Below, piece after piece: positions 27,882 through 37,400 of a stretch of DNA of 39,912 bases. This DNA comes from Candidatus Roizmanbacteria bacterium RIFCSPHIGHO2_02_FULL_38_11 (GTDB taxonomy: Bacteria > Patescibacteriota > Microgenomatia > UBA1406 > GWC2-37-13): assembly GCA_001788015.1 (NCBI GenBank), contig MFZO01000002.1:6976-46887 (forward strand), written 5' to 3'. The translations under genes were made by a program, and so were the position numbers. Below the pieces are notes generated by a model, which saw nothing but the letters and a program-made list of their open reading frames with translations, was not told the origin of the DNA and ran no database searches. The first letter of the stretch is position 1, and the number at the start of each line of letters is the position of its first letter.

Positions 27882-29421
27882 TAGTTTCAAGCGATCCAAT
27901 AATGATAGCGTTTACAGTCCAGAATGTGTAGGCAACTTTGGAAGCTTCAAATACGTCTATATAGGAGGCGTTAATAAGAAGACCGAATAATCCGAAGAGA
28001 TAACCGTAGTAGATATATTTATCGAGATTGGGGAAAGATTTTATCTTTTGCCAGATAAATTTTACGATTGATAAAATAAAAAAAGAAAAGATTGAGGTAC
28101 CGAGTAATCCAAATTCACCCAGCCATCTGAAATAATCGCCGTCTGTCGCTTCAGTGATGCTGGATGGACCCGAACCAAGGATTGGATTTTTCAAAAAGGC
28201 ATTGATAGCGCGCGGCCACTCAACCTGGATACGTGTGGAAAATGAAATATCCGAAACTACCGTACTGATTGGTTTAAGTCCGGCGGAAATTGTGGCAAGC
28301 ATCTGGGCTTCCTGAGAGGCGGTCAATACTTTACCTGATTTTCTCGCTTCGTCTCGTATATCGTCCAAAATACGCTCCCTTACCAGTTTTTCAGTTTTAG
28401 CGTTTGTTTTTTCTTCACCTTCCCTGTTTATTTCTAGATAAAGTGTACCGGCTGGAAGTTCTTTGGTGGTAATTTTTTGCGGTATTACTACTTGTCCGGT
28501 TTTTTCATTGACGTAGATTTGCTTTACGCGTAAAAACTGCGCCCAGCGAGAAGCCAAACTGTTTGTCAGAAAGCTCAATCCAACAGAAAGAGTAATGACA
28601 ATGAAGAGGGTTTTAAATTTTCTGATAAAAATGAGAAAAGTTGTAATTGAGATTAAGTAGGCAAGAGACGAGCTTCTTGATGCAGTTAATGTGAGTATTA
28701 AAAGGCCAAAAGTAAAAATTAAAAAATATAATAGATTTCTTCGCCAAAAAAAAGCTCCTAACGCAATTGGCAGCAAGAAAACGAGATAAGCTGCTAGATC
28801 ATAATGACCTGAGAATGTGGATGATACTCTAGCTTCAGGAGTTAGATATAGTATGTATCCTTTTGCAAATTCGGGATTCATGGTTTGAACAGCCGGCCAA
28901 CCCAAAAACTTCTGGCCGAGCGCATAGACGCTGACGATTACAAGAGTGACAATTAGACAAGAAAAATAGAAGAGAAAGTCTTTCCTTGATTTAATAGTTG
29001 ACGTAATGATAAAAAAAATAAGCGAATACTCAATCCTTCTAATAGCATGAAGAAAACCTAAATGTTTATAAATTATGGTTTTTTGGATAAATGCACCCCA
29101 AAAAAAAGAAAGCATTACCGCTCCCCAGAAGGCAAGCATAAGCAATAAAAACTGCTTATTTAGCAAGATTTTCCTTCTCAAAAGCTGGACCACAAAGATC
29201 AAGGTTAAAAAAGCAACGTAAAGATCTTCAAGGCGGATTGCAATATAAGTATAATCTATGAATTTGAGGGGGAATTTCGGATAGAGAGGAATTAAAAAAA
29301 TAAATCCGACTGCAAGAATTTTTACCAGGTTATCGTCAAACCAACTTAACCATTTGATAAGCTTTTGCATAAGTTTCTTTAAGATATTTGTTATTGAATA
29401 TTTGTCCGATTGCCAGGCCAA
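27859..29421 (-). CDS. O-antigen ligase/polymerase-like membrane protein
   Basis: 520 aa, about 12 TM segments, large soluble loop, NPILGSGPSSITEATDGDYFRWLGEFGLLG typical of Wzy/WaaL-type proteins. Start uncertain (N-terminal part overlaps the upstream GT2). Confidence 0.8.
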   Translation of the reverse strand: MAWQSDKYSITNILKKLMQKLIKWLSWFDDNLVKILAVGFIFLIPLYPKFPLKFIDYTYIAIRLEDLYVAFLTLIFVVQLLRRKILLNKQFLLLMLAFWGAVMLSFFWGAFIQKTIIYKHLGFLHAIRRIEYSLIFFIITSTIKSRKDFLFYFSCLIVTLVIVSVYALGQKFLGWPAVQTMNPEFAKGYILYLTPEARVSSTFSGHYDLAAYLVFLLPIALGAFFWRRNLLYFLIFTFGLLILTLTASRSSSLAYLISITTFLIFIRKFKTLFIVITLSVGLSFLTNSLASRWAQFLRVKQIYVNEKTGQVVIPQKITTKELPAGTLYLEINREGEEKTNAKTEKLVRERILDDIRDEARKSGKVLTASQEAQMLATISAGLKPISTVVSDISFSTRIQVEWPRAINAFLKNPILGSGPSSITEATDGDYFRWLGEFGLLGTSIFSFFILSIVKFIWQKIKSFPNLDKYIYYGYLFGLFGLLINASYIDVFEASKVAYTFWTVNAIIIGSLETTHPQGVK

Positions 29422-30271
29422 TCAATGCTTTTAATTTTAACATAAATTTAAGTAAAATTTGATCTTGTTTGGGATAATGTTTATTATAAAAGTACATAAG
29501 TCCGTTAAAAACTTGAATAATCGGATAGGTTCTTCCGCTGCTTGAGGCTGAGCCGAAGTGAATGAATTCAGCCTCCGGATAAAAAAATACTTTGTAGTCG
29601 TGTTTTTTAGCTCGAAATAAAAGATCGATTTCATCCATATACATAAATATATTTTCGTCAAAGCCTTCGATTGATTTTAGATATTGTTTTTTGGTTAAGA
29701 TACAGGCTCCTGATATCCAATCTACTTCTTTCACTTTATTTGGAGAATAGCGCGTTATACCTATATAATCTCCACGCAAGAATAGTGCAGTGAATATAAC
29801 TGGAAGGGTATAAAACGGCCCACAAGACGGTTGTTCCGTCATGTTTTCGTTCAAAAGTTTTCCACCTAAAAAATTGATCGAATTTTCTTTCTGTCTATAA
29901 AAGTTATACAATATTTCTATTGCATCTTCTAAAATCAATGTGTCTGAATTGAGAAAGAGAATATAATCAGATCGAGCGATTTTCACTCCTTGATTGTTTG
30001 CTTTACCAAACCCCAAATTTTCTTTATTTTCAACTATTCGAACCTGCCCGCTTAAGCCTGAGCCTAGCGATGGCAGGCGGGTATTTGAATAATTGGATGA
30101 GTATTTTCTTAAAACTTCAACAGAGCCGTCAGTTGAATGATTGTCGACAATAATAATTTCATAATTCCAAGAAGAATTTTTTAAAGATTTTAGAATTGAT
30201 TCCAGGCAGTTTTTAGTAATATCTTTAGTGTTGTAGGAAACAACGATTATAGAAAGGTCCGGCTTTGACAT
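29336..30271 (-). CDS. Glycosyltransferase family 2
   Basis: DLSIIVVSYNTKDITKNCLESIL, IIVDNHSTDGSVEVL, NLGFGKANNQGVKIARSDYILFLNSDTLI, WISGACILTKK, DEIDLLFRAKKHDYKVFFYPEAEFIHFG. Confidence 0.95.
   Translation of the reverse strand: MSKPDLSIIVVSYNTKDITKNCLESILKSLKNSSWNYEIIIVDNHSTDGSVEVLRKYSSNYSNTRLPSLGSGLSGQVRIVENKENLGFGKANNQGVKIARSDYILFLNSDTLILEDAIEILYNFYRQKENSINFLGGKLLNENMTEQPSCGPFYTLPVIFTALFLRGDYIGITRYSPNKVKEVDWISGACILTKKQYLKSIEGFDENIFMYMDEIDLLFRAKKHDYKVFFYPEAEFIHFGSASSSGRTYPIIQVFNGLMYFYNKHYPKQDQILLKFMLKLKALIGLAIGQIFNNKYLKETYAKAYQMVKLV
30043..30082 (-). repeat. Repeat of the ACCCGCCTGCC family inserted in frame in a GT2 gene
   Basis: cctgcccgcttaagcctgagcctagcgatggcaggcgggt; encodes about TRLPSLGSGLSGQVR between YSN and IVENKENLG. 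Confidence 0.75.
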
Positions 30272-30291
30272 ATAGTATAATTATATCATTA

Positions 30292-30477
30292 GCTAGGGTA
30301 GCTCAGCGGTAGAGCAGTCGTTTCACCCGCCTGCCGAAGTACGTTAGGCTGGATAGCTCAGAGGTAGAGCACACGTTTCATAAGCGTTAGGTCGGGAGTT
30401 CGAATCTCCCTCCAGCCACTTCGTACGGCGAGCAGGTAAGCGACGGGTCGTGGGTTCGATTCCCGCCCCTAGCACCA
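30292..30477 (+). tRNA. Interrupted tRNA (probable CAT anticodon; CAC if the boundary shifts by 1 nt) with encoded CCA; exons 30292-30325 and 30437-30477
   Basis: Acceptor GCTAGGG(30292-30298)/CCCTAGC(30467-30473) perfect; D stem GCTC/GAGC; anticodon stem GTCGT(30317-30321)/GCGAC(30440-30444); T arm GTGGG-TTCGATT-CCCGC; A73 + CCA (30475-30477). Removing 30326-30436 restores a 7-nt loop TTCATAA. Confidence 0.85.
30347..30418 (+). tRNA. Complete tRNA (anticodon CAT) nested in the anticodon loop of the outer tRNA; CCA not encoded
   Basis: Acceptor GGCTGGA(30347-30353)/TCCAGCC(30411-30417) perfect; D stem GCTC/GAGC; anticodon loop TTCATAA (30377-30383); T arm GGGAG-TTCGAAT-CTCCC; discriminator A30418. 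Confidence 0.92.
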
Positions 30478-30495
30478 AGGGGGGAAAACTATTTT

Positions 30496-30684
30496 ATGTT
30501 TGAAGCTAAAGTCATAAGACTACCAGGTAAAGTATCTCCTTATGATCCAACAGAAATAGAAAAACTATTAAAGCAAGCGGAAAAACGTGAAATGGTTTAT
30601 TATGATCATACAACAGCAGCATTATTGTATCAGGAAGTAGCGAGAAGAAGAACGGTATTAAAGGCTAGAAGTCAGATAAAATAA
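30496..30684 (+). CDS. Small hypothetical protein (62 aa), directly downstream of the tRNA locus
   Basis: ATG 30496 with SD-like AAGGGGGG at 30478-30485; soluble, charged. Confidence 0.6.
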   Translation: MFEAKVIRLPGKVSPYDPTEIEKLLKQAEKREMVYYDHTTAALLYQEVARRRTVLKARSQIK

Positions 30685-30691
30685 TTAATAT

Positions 30692-31135
30692 TTAGCCACG
30701 AACTTTCTTAAGATATTCTCCGCTGTCGAGTTCTTCTTGCGTAAAGTCAACTTGTTCGCCTTTGAGGTCAGGATCATAGGGAGGGTCAGGATAATTAATT
30801 AGCCATCCATCTTCGTCACCCACATTTTGTAGTGCTGTAGGAATCATGGGAGGAATATACAAGCGATTTAAATTATCCTGCGTAAGGATATGTTCTTCCC
30901 GCTTTCCGTTAACATATAAAATAATCTTCATTTTTCCCTTAAGGCAGATATAACGAGCCGCCCTAACTCTGTGGAGATGATAGCCTTTAAACGCGCCGGG
31001 TTTAGCGCAAGATAAGTAAGCAACAGTTTTATTACCGTCTTTAAAAAGCTCAATCAGAAATCCATTCTCTTCTTTTGTTTTTAAGTCGTAGGTAGTTGCT
31101 TTTTTGGCCGTTTCTGAGTTTACCTTGGTGATCAT
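30692..31135 (-). CDS. Cupin-fold protein (dTDP-sugar epimerase/isomerase-like)
   Basis: GAFKGYHLHRVRAARYICLKGKMKIILYVNGKREEHIL...LYIPPMIPTALQNVGDEDGWLINYPDPPYDP. Confidence 0.75.
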   Translation of the reverse strand: MITKVNSETAKKATTYDLKTKEENGFLIELFKDGNKTVAYLSCAKPGAFKGYHLHRVRAARYICLKGKMKIILYVNGKREEHILTQDNLNRLYIPPMIPTALQNVGDEDGWLINYPDPPYDPDLKGEQVDFTQEELDSGEYLKKVRG

Positions 31136-31166
31136 TATTTTGAAATTATACTATAAAATAGGATTT

Positions 31167-31823
31167 ATGAAGCAAAAATTATTTCTTACTTCCGCCGGTA
31201 TTGTTCGAGAATTAAGAAATGAGTTTGTACAACTACTTGGAAAAGATCCAAAAAATAGCATAGTTTGTTTTATAGCGACCGCAGCCGATCCAGAAAAAGA
31301 TAAAGGGTTTGTCGAGGCTGATAGAAAAAAACTCAGAGAAGCGGGGTTAAAAATAAGAGAACTGGACTTAAAAAGTGAAAATAAAAACTCCTTGTATAAA
31401 AAATTATCCGACTATGATGTTATTTATGTAGGAGGTGGAAATACATTTTATCTATTAAATTGGGTAAGAAAGAGCGGTTTTAAGGAAATAATTAATGATT
31501 TACTCGAGCAAGGTAAAATTTATGTCGGTGCAAGCGCAGGAAGTTATATTGTTTGTCCAACCATCGAGCAAGGATTATGGAAACAGGAGTATCCTGATAA
31601 AGAAACTTTCGGAGTAACTGATTATAAGTCACTAAATTTAGTCCCGTTTTGGATAATTGCCCATTTTACAGAAAAATGGCGGCCTGATATAGAAAAAGCC
31701 GCAAAAACTACAAAAGATCCAATAGTTGCGTTAAACGACAAGCAAGCAGTTTTGGTTAAAGGAGAAAATTGTAAGATTGTGGGGAAGGGAGAAAAATTAA
31801 CTTTTAACATTAATCAATTTTGA
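31167..31823 (+). CDS. Peptidase E-like (family S51)
   Basis: MKQKLFLTSAGI; YDVIYVGGGNTFYLLNWVRKSG; VGASAGSYIVCPTIE (nucleophile elbow GASAGS). Start at 31167. Confidence 0.9.
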   Translation: MKQKLFLTSAGIVRELRNEFVQLLGKDPKNSIVCFIATAADPEKDKGFVEADRKKLREAGLKIRELDLKSENKNSLYKKLSDYDVIYVGGGNTFYLLNWVRKSGFKEIINDLLEQGKIYVGASAGSYIVCPTIEQGLWKQEYPDKETFGVTDYKSLNLVPFWIIAHFTEKWRPDIEKAAKTTKDPIVALNDKQAVLVKGENCKIVGKGEKLTFNINQF

Positions 31824-33078
31824 CAAAACTCCGTGATCGCGTAAAAATGTCAATCATTTTCCAATATTTCGAAAATTTAGAAAACTTATTAACAGGAATT
31901 TTTCCTAAAAATAACAACAGTGTAAGAAATTCGTTATTTGTGATTTTGACTCTATCCTTTAGTCGCTCAATTTCCTCGTTTGCAAATAAATACATTCCTT
32001 GATATCCATCAATAAAAATGGAAGTCATGATTGCTTCGTCGAATGCAAAATCGCCTAATCCCACTGATTGGTATATCTTCATTACATCAAAAATAGTCTT
32101 TCCTTTTATATGGTACAAATAGTCAGCCATAGCTCTGCACATTAGCCATACATTTCTTCGATATTCTACAAATTTCTCTTCTTCTTTACTAATAAACGGT
32201 TCTACCATTAAATCAGCAAAAACTTCTGCTTTTACATCAAAAATATTTGGTGATGATACGCCTGCGTAGCCAAAAATTTTAGGTAATTTATATTTCTTAA
32301 TTAATGTTCCGTCAAAAATAGCCATTTCAAGGGCGTGACCACAGAATTCGTGAAGAAATGCGATTTTTAATAAAGATTTACTATATTTTCTATTTTTATT
32401 TAAGAGTATCTTAGTCGCTAGTGTTTTAGGATCTGTTATACAGCGCATAGAAAAAGAAGGATCATCGATTATTTCGACTTTTGCAGTAAATTCATGCAGG
32501 ATGTCTTTTTTAAATTTATTAGGGAATAATATTACTTTATCTATCTTTTTTTTAATATTTTGCATTGACGTTTGGATAATTTTAGTTGCCTCGCTTGGAA
32601 GTAATTCCTGTCTTCCTAACTCTTTTCCTATTTTTCCTATTTTCGGATTACTGAATAGATTCTTATATCTTTTTTCAACATTAGAATAATCGTAATTAAG
32701 GTTAAAAAAATCCTCTCTCAATTTTATTGTCGATTTAAAATTCTTAGATTTTAATTGTTGAAGTATCTGTATTTTGATTACTGCCGTTTTTATTGTGGCG
32801 TTAACTACATCGAGTAAAAATTTGGAATAGATAGAATGATTAAATGACACTTTTTTTGTTTGTAACTGCTTATTTAGGTGTTTTAATTGTTCTAAACTTT
32901 TTTCTAAGTTACTTGGAACATCATACTTCCACAAAGTCCGACTTTTGTTATTCTCTAATAGTCTCTTTCTTTCTAACTTCCAGTTTATAGGCGTTCTTAC
33001 AACCTGATTGTAGATTTTATATACATCCAGGCTTAAATTATTTATCTTATTAATAAGTTCCAAATGTAATTTGTTCAT
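31810..33078 (-). CDS. Putative gluzincin-like metalloprotein (HEFCGHALE motif)
   Basis: LKIAFLHEFCGHALEMAIFDG followed by DVKAEVFADLMVEPF and GYQGMYLFANEEIERL, an arrangement reminiscent of M32/DUF885-type peptidases; no confident family assignment. Confidence 0.55.
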   Translation of the reverse strand: MNKLHLELINKINNLSLDVYKIYNQVVRTPINWKLERKRLLENNKSRTLWKYDVPSNLEKSLEQLKHLNKQLQTKKVSFNHSIYSKFLLDVVNATIKTAVIKIQILQQLKSKNFKSTIKLREDFFNLNYDYSNVEKRYKNLFSNPKIGKIGKELGRQELLPSEATKIIQTSMQNIKKKIDKVILFPNKFKKDILHEFTAKVEIIDDPSFSMRCITDPKTLATKILLNKNRKYSKSLLKIAFLHEFCGHALEMAIFDGTLIKKYKLPKIFGYAGVSSPNIFDVKAEVFADLMVEPFISKEEEKFVEYRRNVWLMCRAMADYLYHIKGKTIFDVMKIYQSVGLGDFAFDEAIMTSIFIDGYQGMYLFANEEIERLKDRVKITNNEFLTLLLFLGKIPVNKFSKFSKYWKMIDIFTRSRSFVKID

Positions 33079-33084
33079 AAGAGA

Positions 33085-34449
33085 TTAAGCTTGTAAAGCT
33101 TGTCGATTTAGTTTATTTAGTACCACAATTATAGCTTCTTGCCTACTGTAACCTTCCTTTATCAATTTTCTAACAATCTTTCTGATTGAATTTCCTTGAG
33201 ATATTCCAATGAGAATATCACTTTCAAGTGGGTCTAAAAAGTCTTTAGATAAAAGTTTCATGCCCCTCTTCTTTAGAGATTCTCGAGCAAGCTGAATTAA
33301 ACTAACAGCCGCATCTTGTATAGTAGTAGTGCGCTTACCCCACTGCAAAGGAGCATATAGACCGAATACCGCCTTTTGAAAATTAGTTTTAGATTGCTCA
33401 AAACTTGGTAAGACATGATTCCTTAATCCTTCTATAGCTCCAAATGTCAAAACTAATGCCTGTATGGTTGTGAAAGGTGATTGCGAGTCTATTTGTCTAA
33501 TTTCATTACGCACAGTTCCATTTTCGATATCAACTCGGATGCGTGATGTTGTGTGAATTGCGCTGTGAGCCAAATCCAATGCTAGCGCTGGATTGTGCAA
33601 TTCTATAAATGGCGGCAAAGTATTTCTAAGTTGATTTTGGTAGTATTCCAATAAAGAAAAAGCAGGAAGAGGTAAACCAGCTCTCAGCTGTTCGGCTTGC
33701 CTCAAAAGTTCTATTCTTGTATTAACTCTTCCTGTGTCCATTCCTCCGGCAAATATAGAATTACCAAACAAAGCAACCATAATAGGCGTTACAGCAATTA
33801 AAATATTATGTGTTTGTAAGGCGTCTTTTATCGTACAATCAGATATGTGAATTTGCGTTCCTGAACATCTTGTCATTGCGGTTAAGTTTGATGCTGGTTC
33901 GATCAATTCTTTGCCTGTTTTTGGATTAACAACCCGAATTATTTTAATCGGATTTTCCTCTAATGTTCTTTTTTCCATCAAATCATATCGTTTTCGTTTG
34001 ATTTCATCTTTTACTATCAAATCTCTTGCTTCCTCTGAAGTTGAAAATGGTTGCAAACCTATAGGAACTATAATCGTGTCAGGTTTTAATCCTCTTAATC
34101 CTGCCTGTATTTGTTGTGTTCTACGTGTCATTGATTTATAGAGGGATAAAATTCCATCCGCAGTTAGAGAGGTAATTCCATTTGCGTCGAATTCGATATT
34201 GAATACGGTAGTGTCTGGTCTAGCGCCTATTGAGTTGGTTGAGAAATAATCTTGCACATCAATTGGCCTACCGGTATTACTATCTAAGGCTTGGACTTCC
34301 TGTTCGATATCACAAGTACGGCCTGGCTTATTAAAATATCTTTTATCTGCAAGTACTTGCCGCTTTACAGCTTCTTTAAGAGCTAGTTTTTTTGTTTCCA
34401 ATGCTGAAGATTCAGTCCATCGACTTTGTTGTTTTATTTCTGTCGCCAT
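33085..34449 (-). CDS. GCS2/glutamate-cysteine ligase-like carboxylate-amine ligase
   Basis: N-terminal TCDIEQEVQALD (cf. GxExE start), FNIEFDANGI, CSGTQIHISD (cf. HVHxG), ITPIMVALFGNSIFAGGMDTGRVNTRIEL (cf. AxSANSPxxxGxxTGxxSxR). Confidence 0.65.
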   Translation of the reverse strand: MATEIKQQSRWTESSALETKKLALKEAVKRQVLADKRYFNKPGRTCDIEQEVQALDSNTGRPIDVQDYFSTNSIGARPDTTVFNIEFDANGITSLTADGILSLYKSMTRRTQQIQAGLRGLKPDTIIVPIGLQPFSTSEEARDLIVKDEIKRKRYDLMEKRTLEENPIKIIRVVNPKTGKELIEPASNLTAMTRCSGTQIHISDCTIKDALQTHNILIAVTPIMVALFGNSIFAGGMDTGRVNTRIELLRQAEQLRAGLPLPAFSLLEYYQNQLRNTLPPFIELHNPALALDLAHSAIHTTSRIRVDIENGTVRNEIRQIDSQSPFTTIQALVLTFGAIEGLRNHVLPSFEQSKTNFQKAVFGLYAPLQWGKRTTTIQDAAVSLIQLARESLKKRGMKLLSKDFLDPLESDILIGISQGNSIRKIVRKLIKEGYSRQEAIIVVLNKLNRQALQA

Positions 34450-34454
34450 AGAAT

Positions 34455-37400
34455 TTACCTCCTTGGCCTTGCAAAAGCCATCATTTTAACTTCAAATTTA
34501 GGCGCAATAGTGCCGTTGTTATCGGCTACAAGAGACAGTATATTTGGCTGAACTATTACTCCCGATACTCCTCTCAAATAAAGCTCTCTTAATTTTTTAA
34601 CAATGAAAGCCCTGCGCATTTCTTCACTATGTAGAACACTAGCTGGAATTGGGTAAGCTGAAATTACCTCGCCCGCAATTCTTTCACGCCCTGGTATTTT
34701 ATCTCCTGTTTTTACAACTACTCCAAAAAAATCAATTTCTGGATATGCTGCTCTATTGGTAACCATAAATTCAGTTATTTCATCGCTAAGGGTATCAAAA
34801 TTACCTTTTCTAAGATCTATATCCAAAAAGGGGATTGGATCAATTCCAAATTGCGCTAACTCATCTCTCATCATTTCCACAATGCGCAAATTAACTCTTT
34901 TATCAGAAGCAACTATTCTAGAGCTATTTAATGGTGTCATTACAACGCCGTCTGGTAATCTTAGGAATAAATCACCTCGATAACCTGCCCCCCTACCTTC
35001 ATTTGGAAATGTGAATCTTTTTAGTATAGTGTCAGGTTGTATAACCGTTCCTTTTAATGTTGGTACGCCTAGTTGAGAAGCGCCTGACTCCAGCGATGTT
35101 TGGAGTAATTCTAGGGTTGAAATGCCAACATCAGACATATCTCTTTGCCTCAAAGCTTGTTCTGCCGGAAGATACTCAAAATTCATAAGTGTTAAGTCAG
35201 CTGATCGAGGCGCAATCACTGCTCTTCTTGGCGGTTTTCCTAATCTTGCTTCTGCTGCGCCTAATACCGCATCTAAATATGACTCCATGTGGCCTGAAGG
35301 TTTGCCTAAAAATCTTCTTGCTAAAAATTCAGTTATGCCTACTCCCCCAGCTCCTCCAGAAATATCAAATACTGAAGCTCTCATAATTCCTTCCCTTGTG
35401 AGTTCACTTAGTTCATCTCTCATTCCTTCCAGACTGCCCGTTTCGATAAATGTCTCGATCATTCTTCGTCTTACATCAGGCGGGTAAAGCAAGAAAAAAT
35501 CCATCTGTAATACTTCCCTTCCTGGGTTGCTTACAGCTGTAGGCCTCATTAAACTCGGTAAATTATCTTTAATAAAATCTGTTGCTTCCTCTACTGCTAT
35601 ACGTTTTCTACCTGTTGCAATTAATGTTTCTTCAAGATTTGCTGATACAGTATCAATAGCTTCGGTAATGACTCGGGTTGCTTTAGGTAAATTTGCACTA
35701 AACGGTCTGCCGATTACTCCCATTAAAGGGGATATACGAACAGAATTTTTAAAAACTCTTTCGCCATATCTTTCCTGCGTAGAGATATCTTCACCCTTTG
35801 AGGCACCCATACTTGTTTCTAAACCATCCACATCATCTCTTAATACAAATAGGGGAGAACCTGCTAATTTGCTTCCTGCGCCTCTACCAACAATGGAAAA
35901 AATCATTTCCAATTTTCTTTCTGGCGGGTATAGTCTAAAAGTAGAATCGTCAAAATAAGGAGCGAATTCTGATGTTTGTATGGCTGCTTCCAAGTCTTCT
36001 AATCTTTGTAATGGGGCAAGGGCGATGCCAAATCGTAATAAACTTTCTGCTGAAACAAGTTGACATTTTCCTGTAGTTATAGAGGGTATAGTGAACTCAT
36101 ACTCTTTAGCCTTTGTTTCTAGATCCACAGAATCAGCCCTTACAATCTTTGTTGGAGTGTTTTTTTTGTTTTCTCCAACTGATTCTAAAATTTCGTCAGC
36201 AACATCAAATAATGAATATGGATCATTAATTAAACGTCGAAAATCTAAACCCAATGATTGAATTGCTCGATCTACAACTTCTTGACTAAATTCTCGTAAA
36301 ATGGAGCGAAAAAGTTTTTCGGCAAATAGTTCTAAAATTTCCTCGTCTGTGATTCCAGCCCCTAATTTTTTTTGCAATTCTTCCTTGGCTAGAGCAAAAA
36401 GAGCTTTATTTTCTGCGCTCATTCTTCTTCGGAAAAAATTAGGAATTCTCGTTCTAATTAATTCAAATTCTCCTACGCTTAATTGAGCCATAAAAAGAAA
36501 TGGGTCGCCTGATTCTAATGCTTGGATTAATTTTTGTCTTTTTTCTTCAAATATTTTTTTAAAATTTGGAAAAGTAGTAAATCCAAGTCTCATCAATTTT
36601 CGGCTCGAAGTATCAATGAGTTGACTCGCTATTCGTGACCTTACTTTTACACCCTCATCGTCTTTCAATGCAAGAATTTCCTCTTCAGTTAAGCCACTAA
36701 TTTTTGTCGCCATTCCTCGCAACTCATGATCTGATAACATAAGTCCAGCTATTTTTCTGATGGCCCTTCTTTTTACAATTGCATCTATAACTTCGGCTTT
36801 TCTTTGTTCGATATTTTGTCTTAATTGTTCTCTGGCGTCGGGTAGTCTATCTGCAAGTCCGCTTTCTTCAATAATTCTGTACAATTTGCTATCTAACTCT
36901 GAAAATTCTCTTTCTTCTCCTTCGATAACTTCAATGACCTTTGTTTCTTTAAGCTTGGCCATTTTTCTTTGGATAATTTCATTTTTTAATCCGTCTATTT
37001 GGTCTGCGTTACGTCTACGGCTTGCCTCGAAAAGCTGCACTTGAGCTTCAGATCTTGCTAAATCTAATAGTCCAGCAACAGTTTGCGGATCTTCCAAAAA
37101 CTTGCTGATTAATTCATCCTCTAATAGCCTTAACACTTGCTCTAATAAGATAAAATTTTCTGCCAGTTTTTCACTATTTTTTTTTGCTGGTATTTGTTCT
37201 CTGACTTTTGCTGAGATTTCTTTTAAGACCGTTAAACCTTGTCTTGTATCTGGCAATGTAATTTGCAAGTACGGTTTTAACCTTTGAGCACAAGGAAATG
37301 AAATTGCTAGGGCAATATCTATCAATTCATCTAATTTCGCTTGACCTGATTGAACTTGTCCTACAGGAAGAATGTCGATTCTTGTAGAAACTTTAGACCC

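Noticed and set aside
30265-30281. TTGACA (30265-30270) with TATAAT (30276-30281) as a plus-strand promoter for the tRNA
   Set aside because: Only 5 nt between the boxes; TATAAT may be real but this -35 is not correctly spaced.
30324-30439. Group I intron in the outer tRNA
   Set aside because: Insert is 111 nt of which 72 are a tRNA; no room for or sign of P3-P8 core elements.
30324-30439. Outer tRNA as tRNA-Val(CAC)
   Set aside because: A 1-nt shift of the insert boundary gives TTCACAA, which is possible, but CAT is preferred because the rejoined loop and stems then match the inner tRNA over 13 nt. Not fully excluded.
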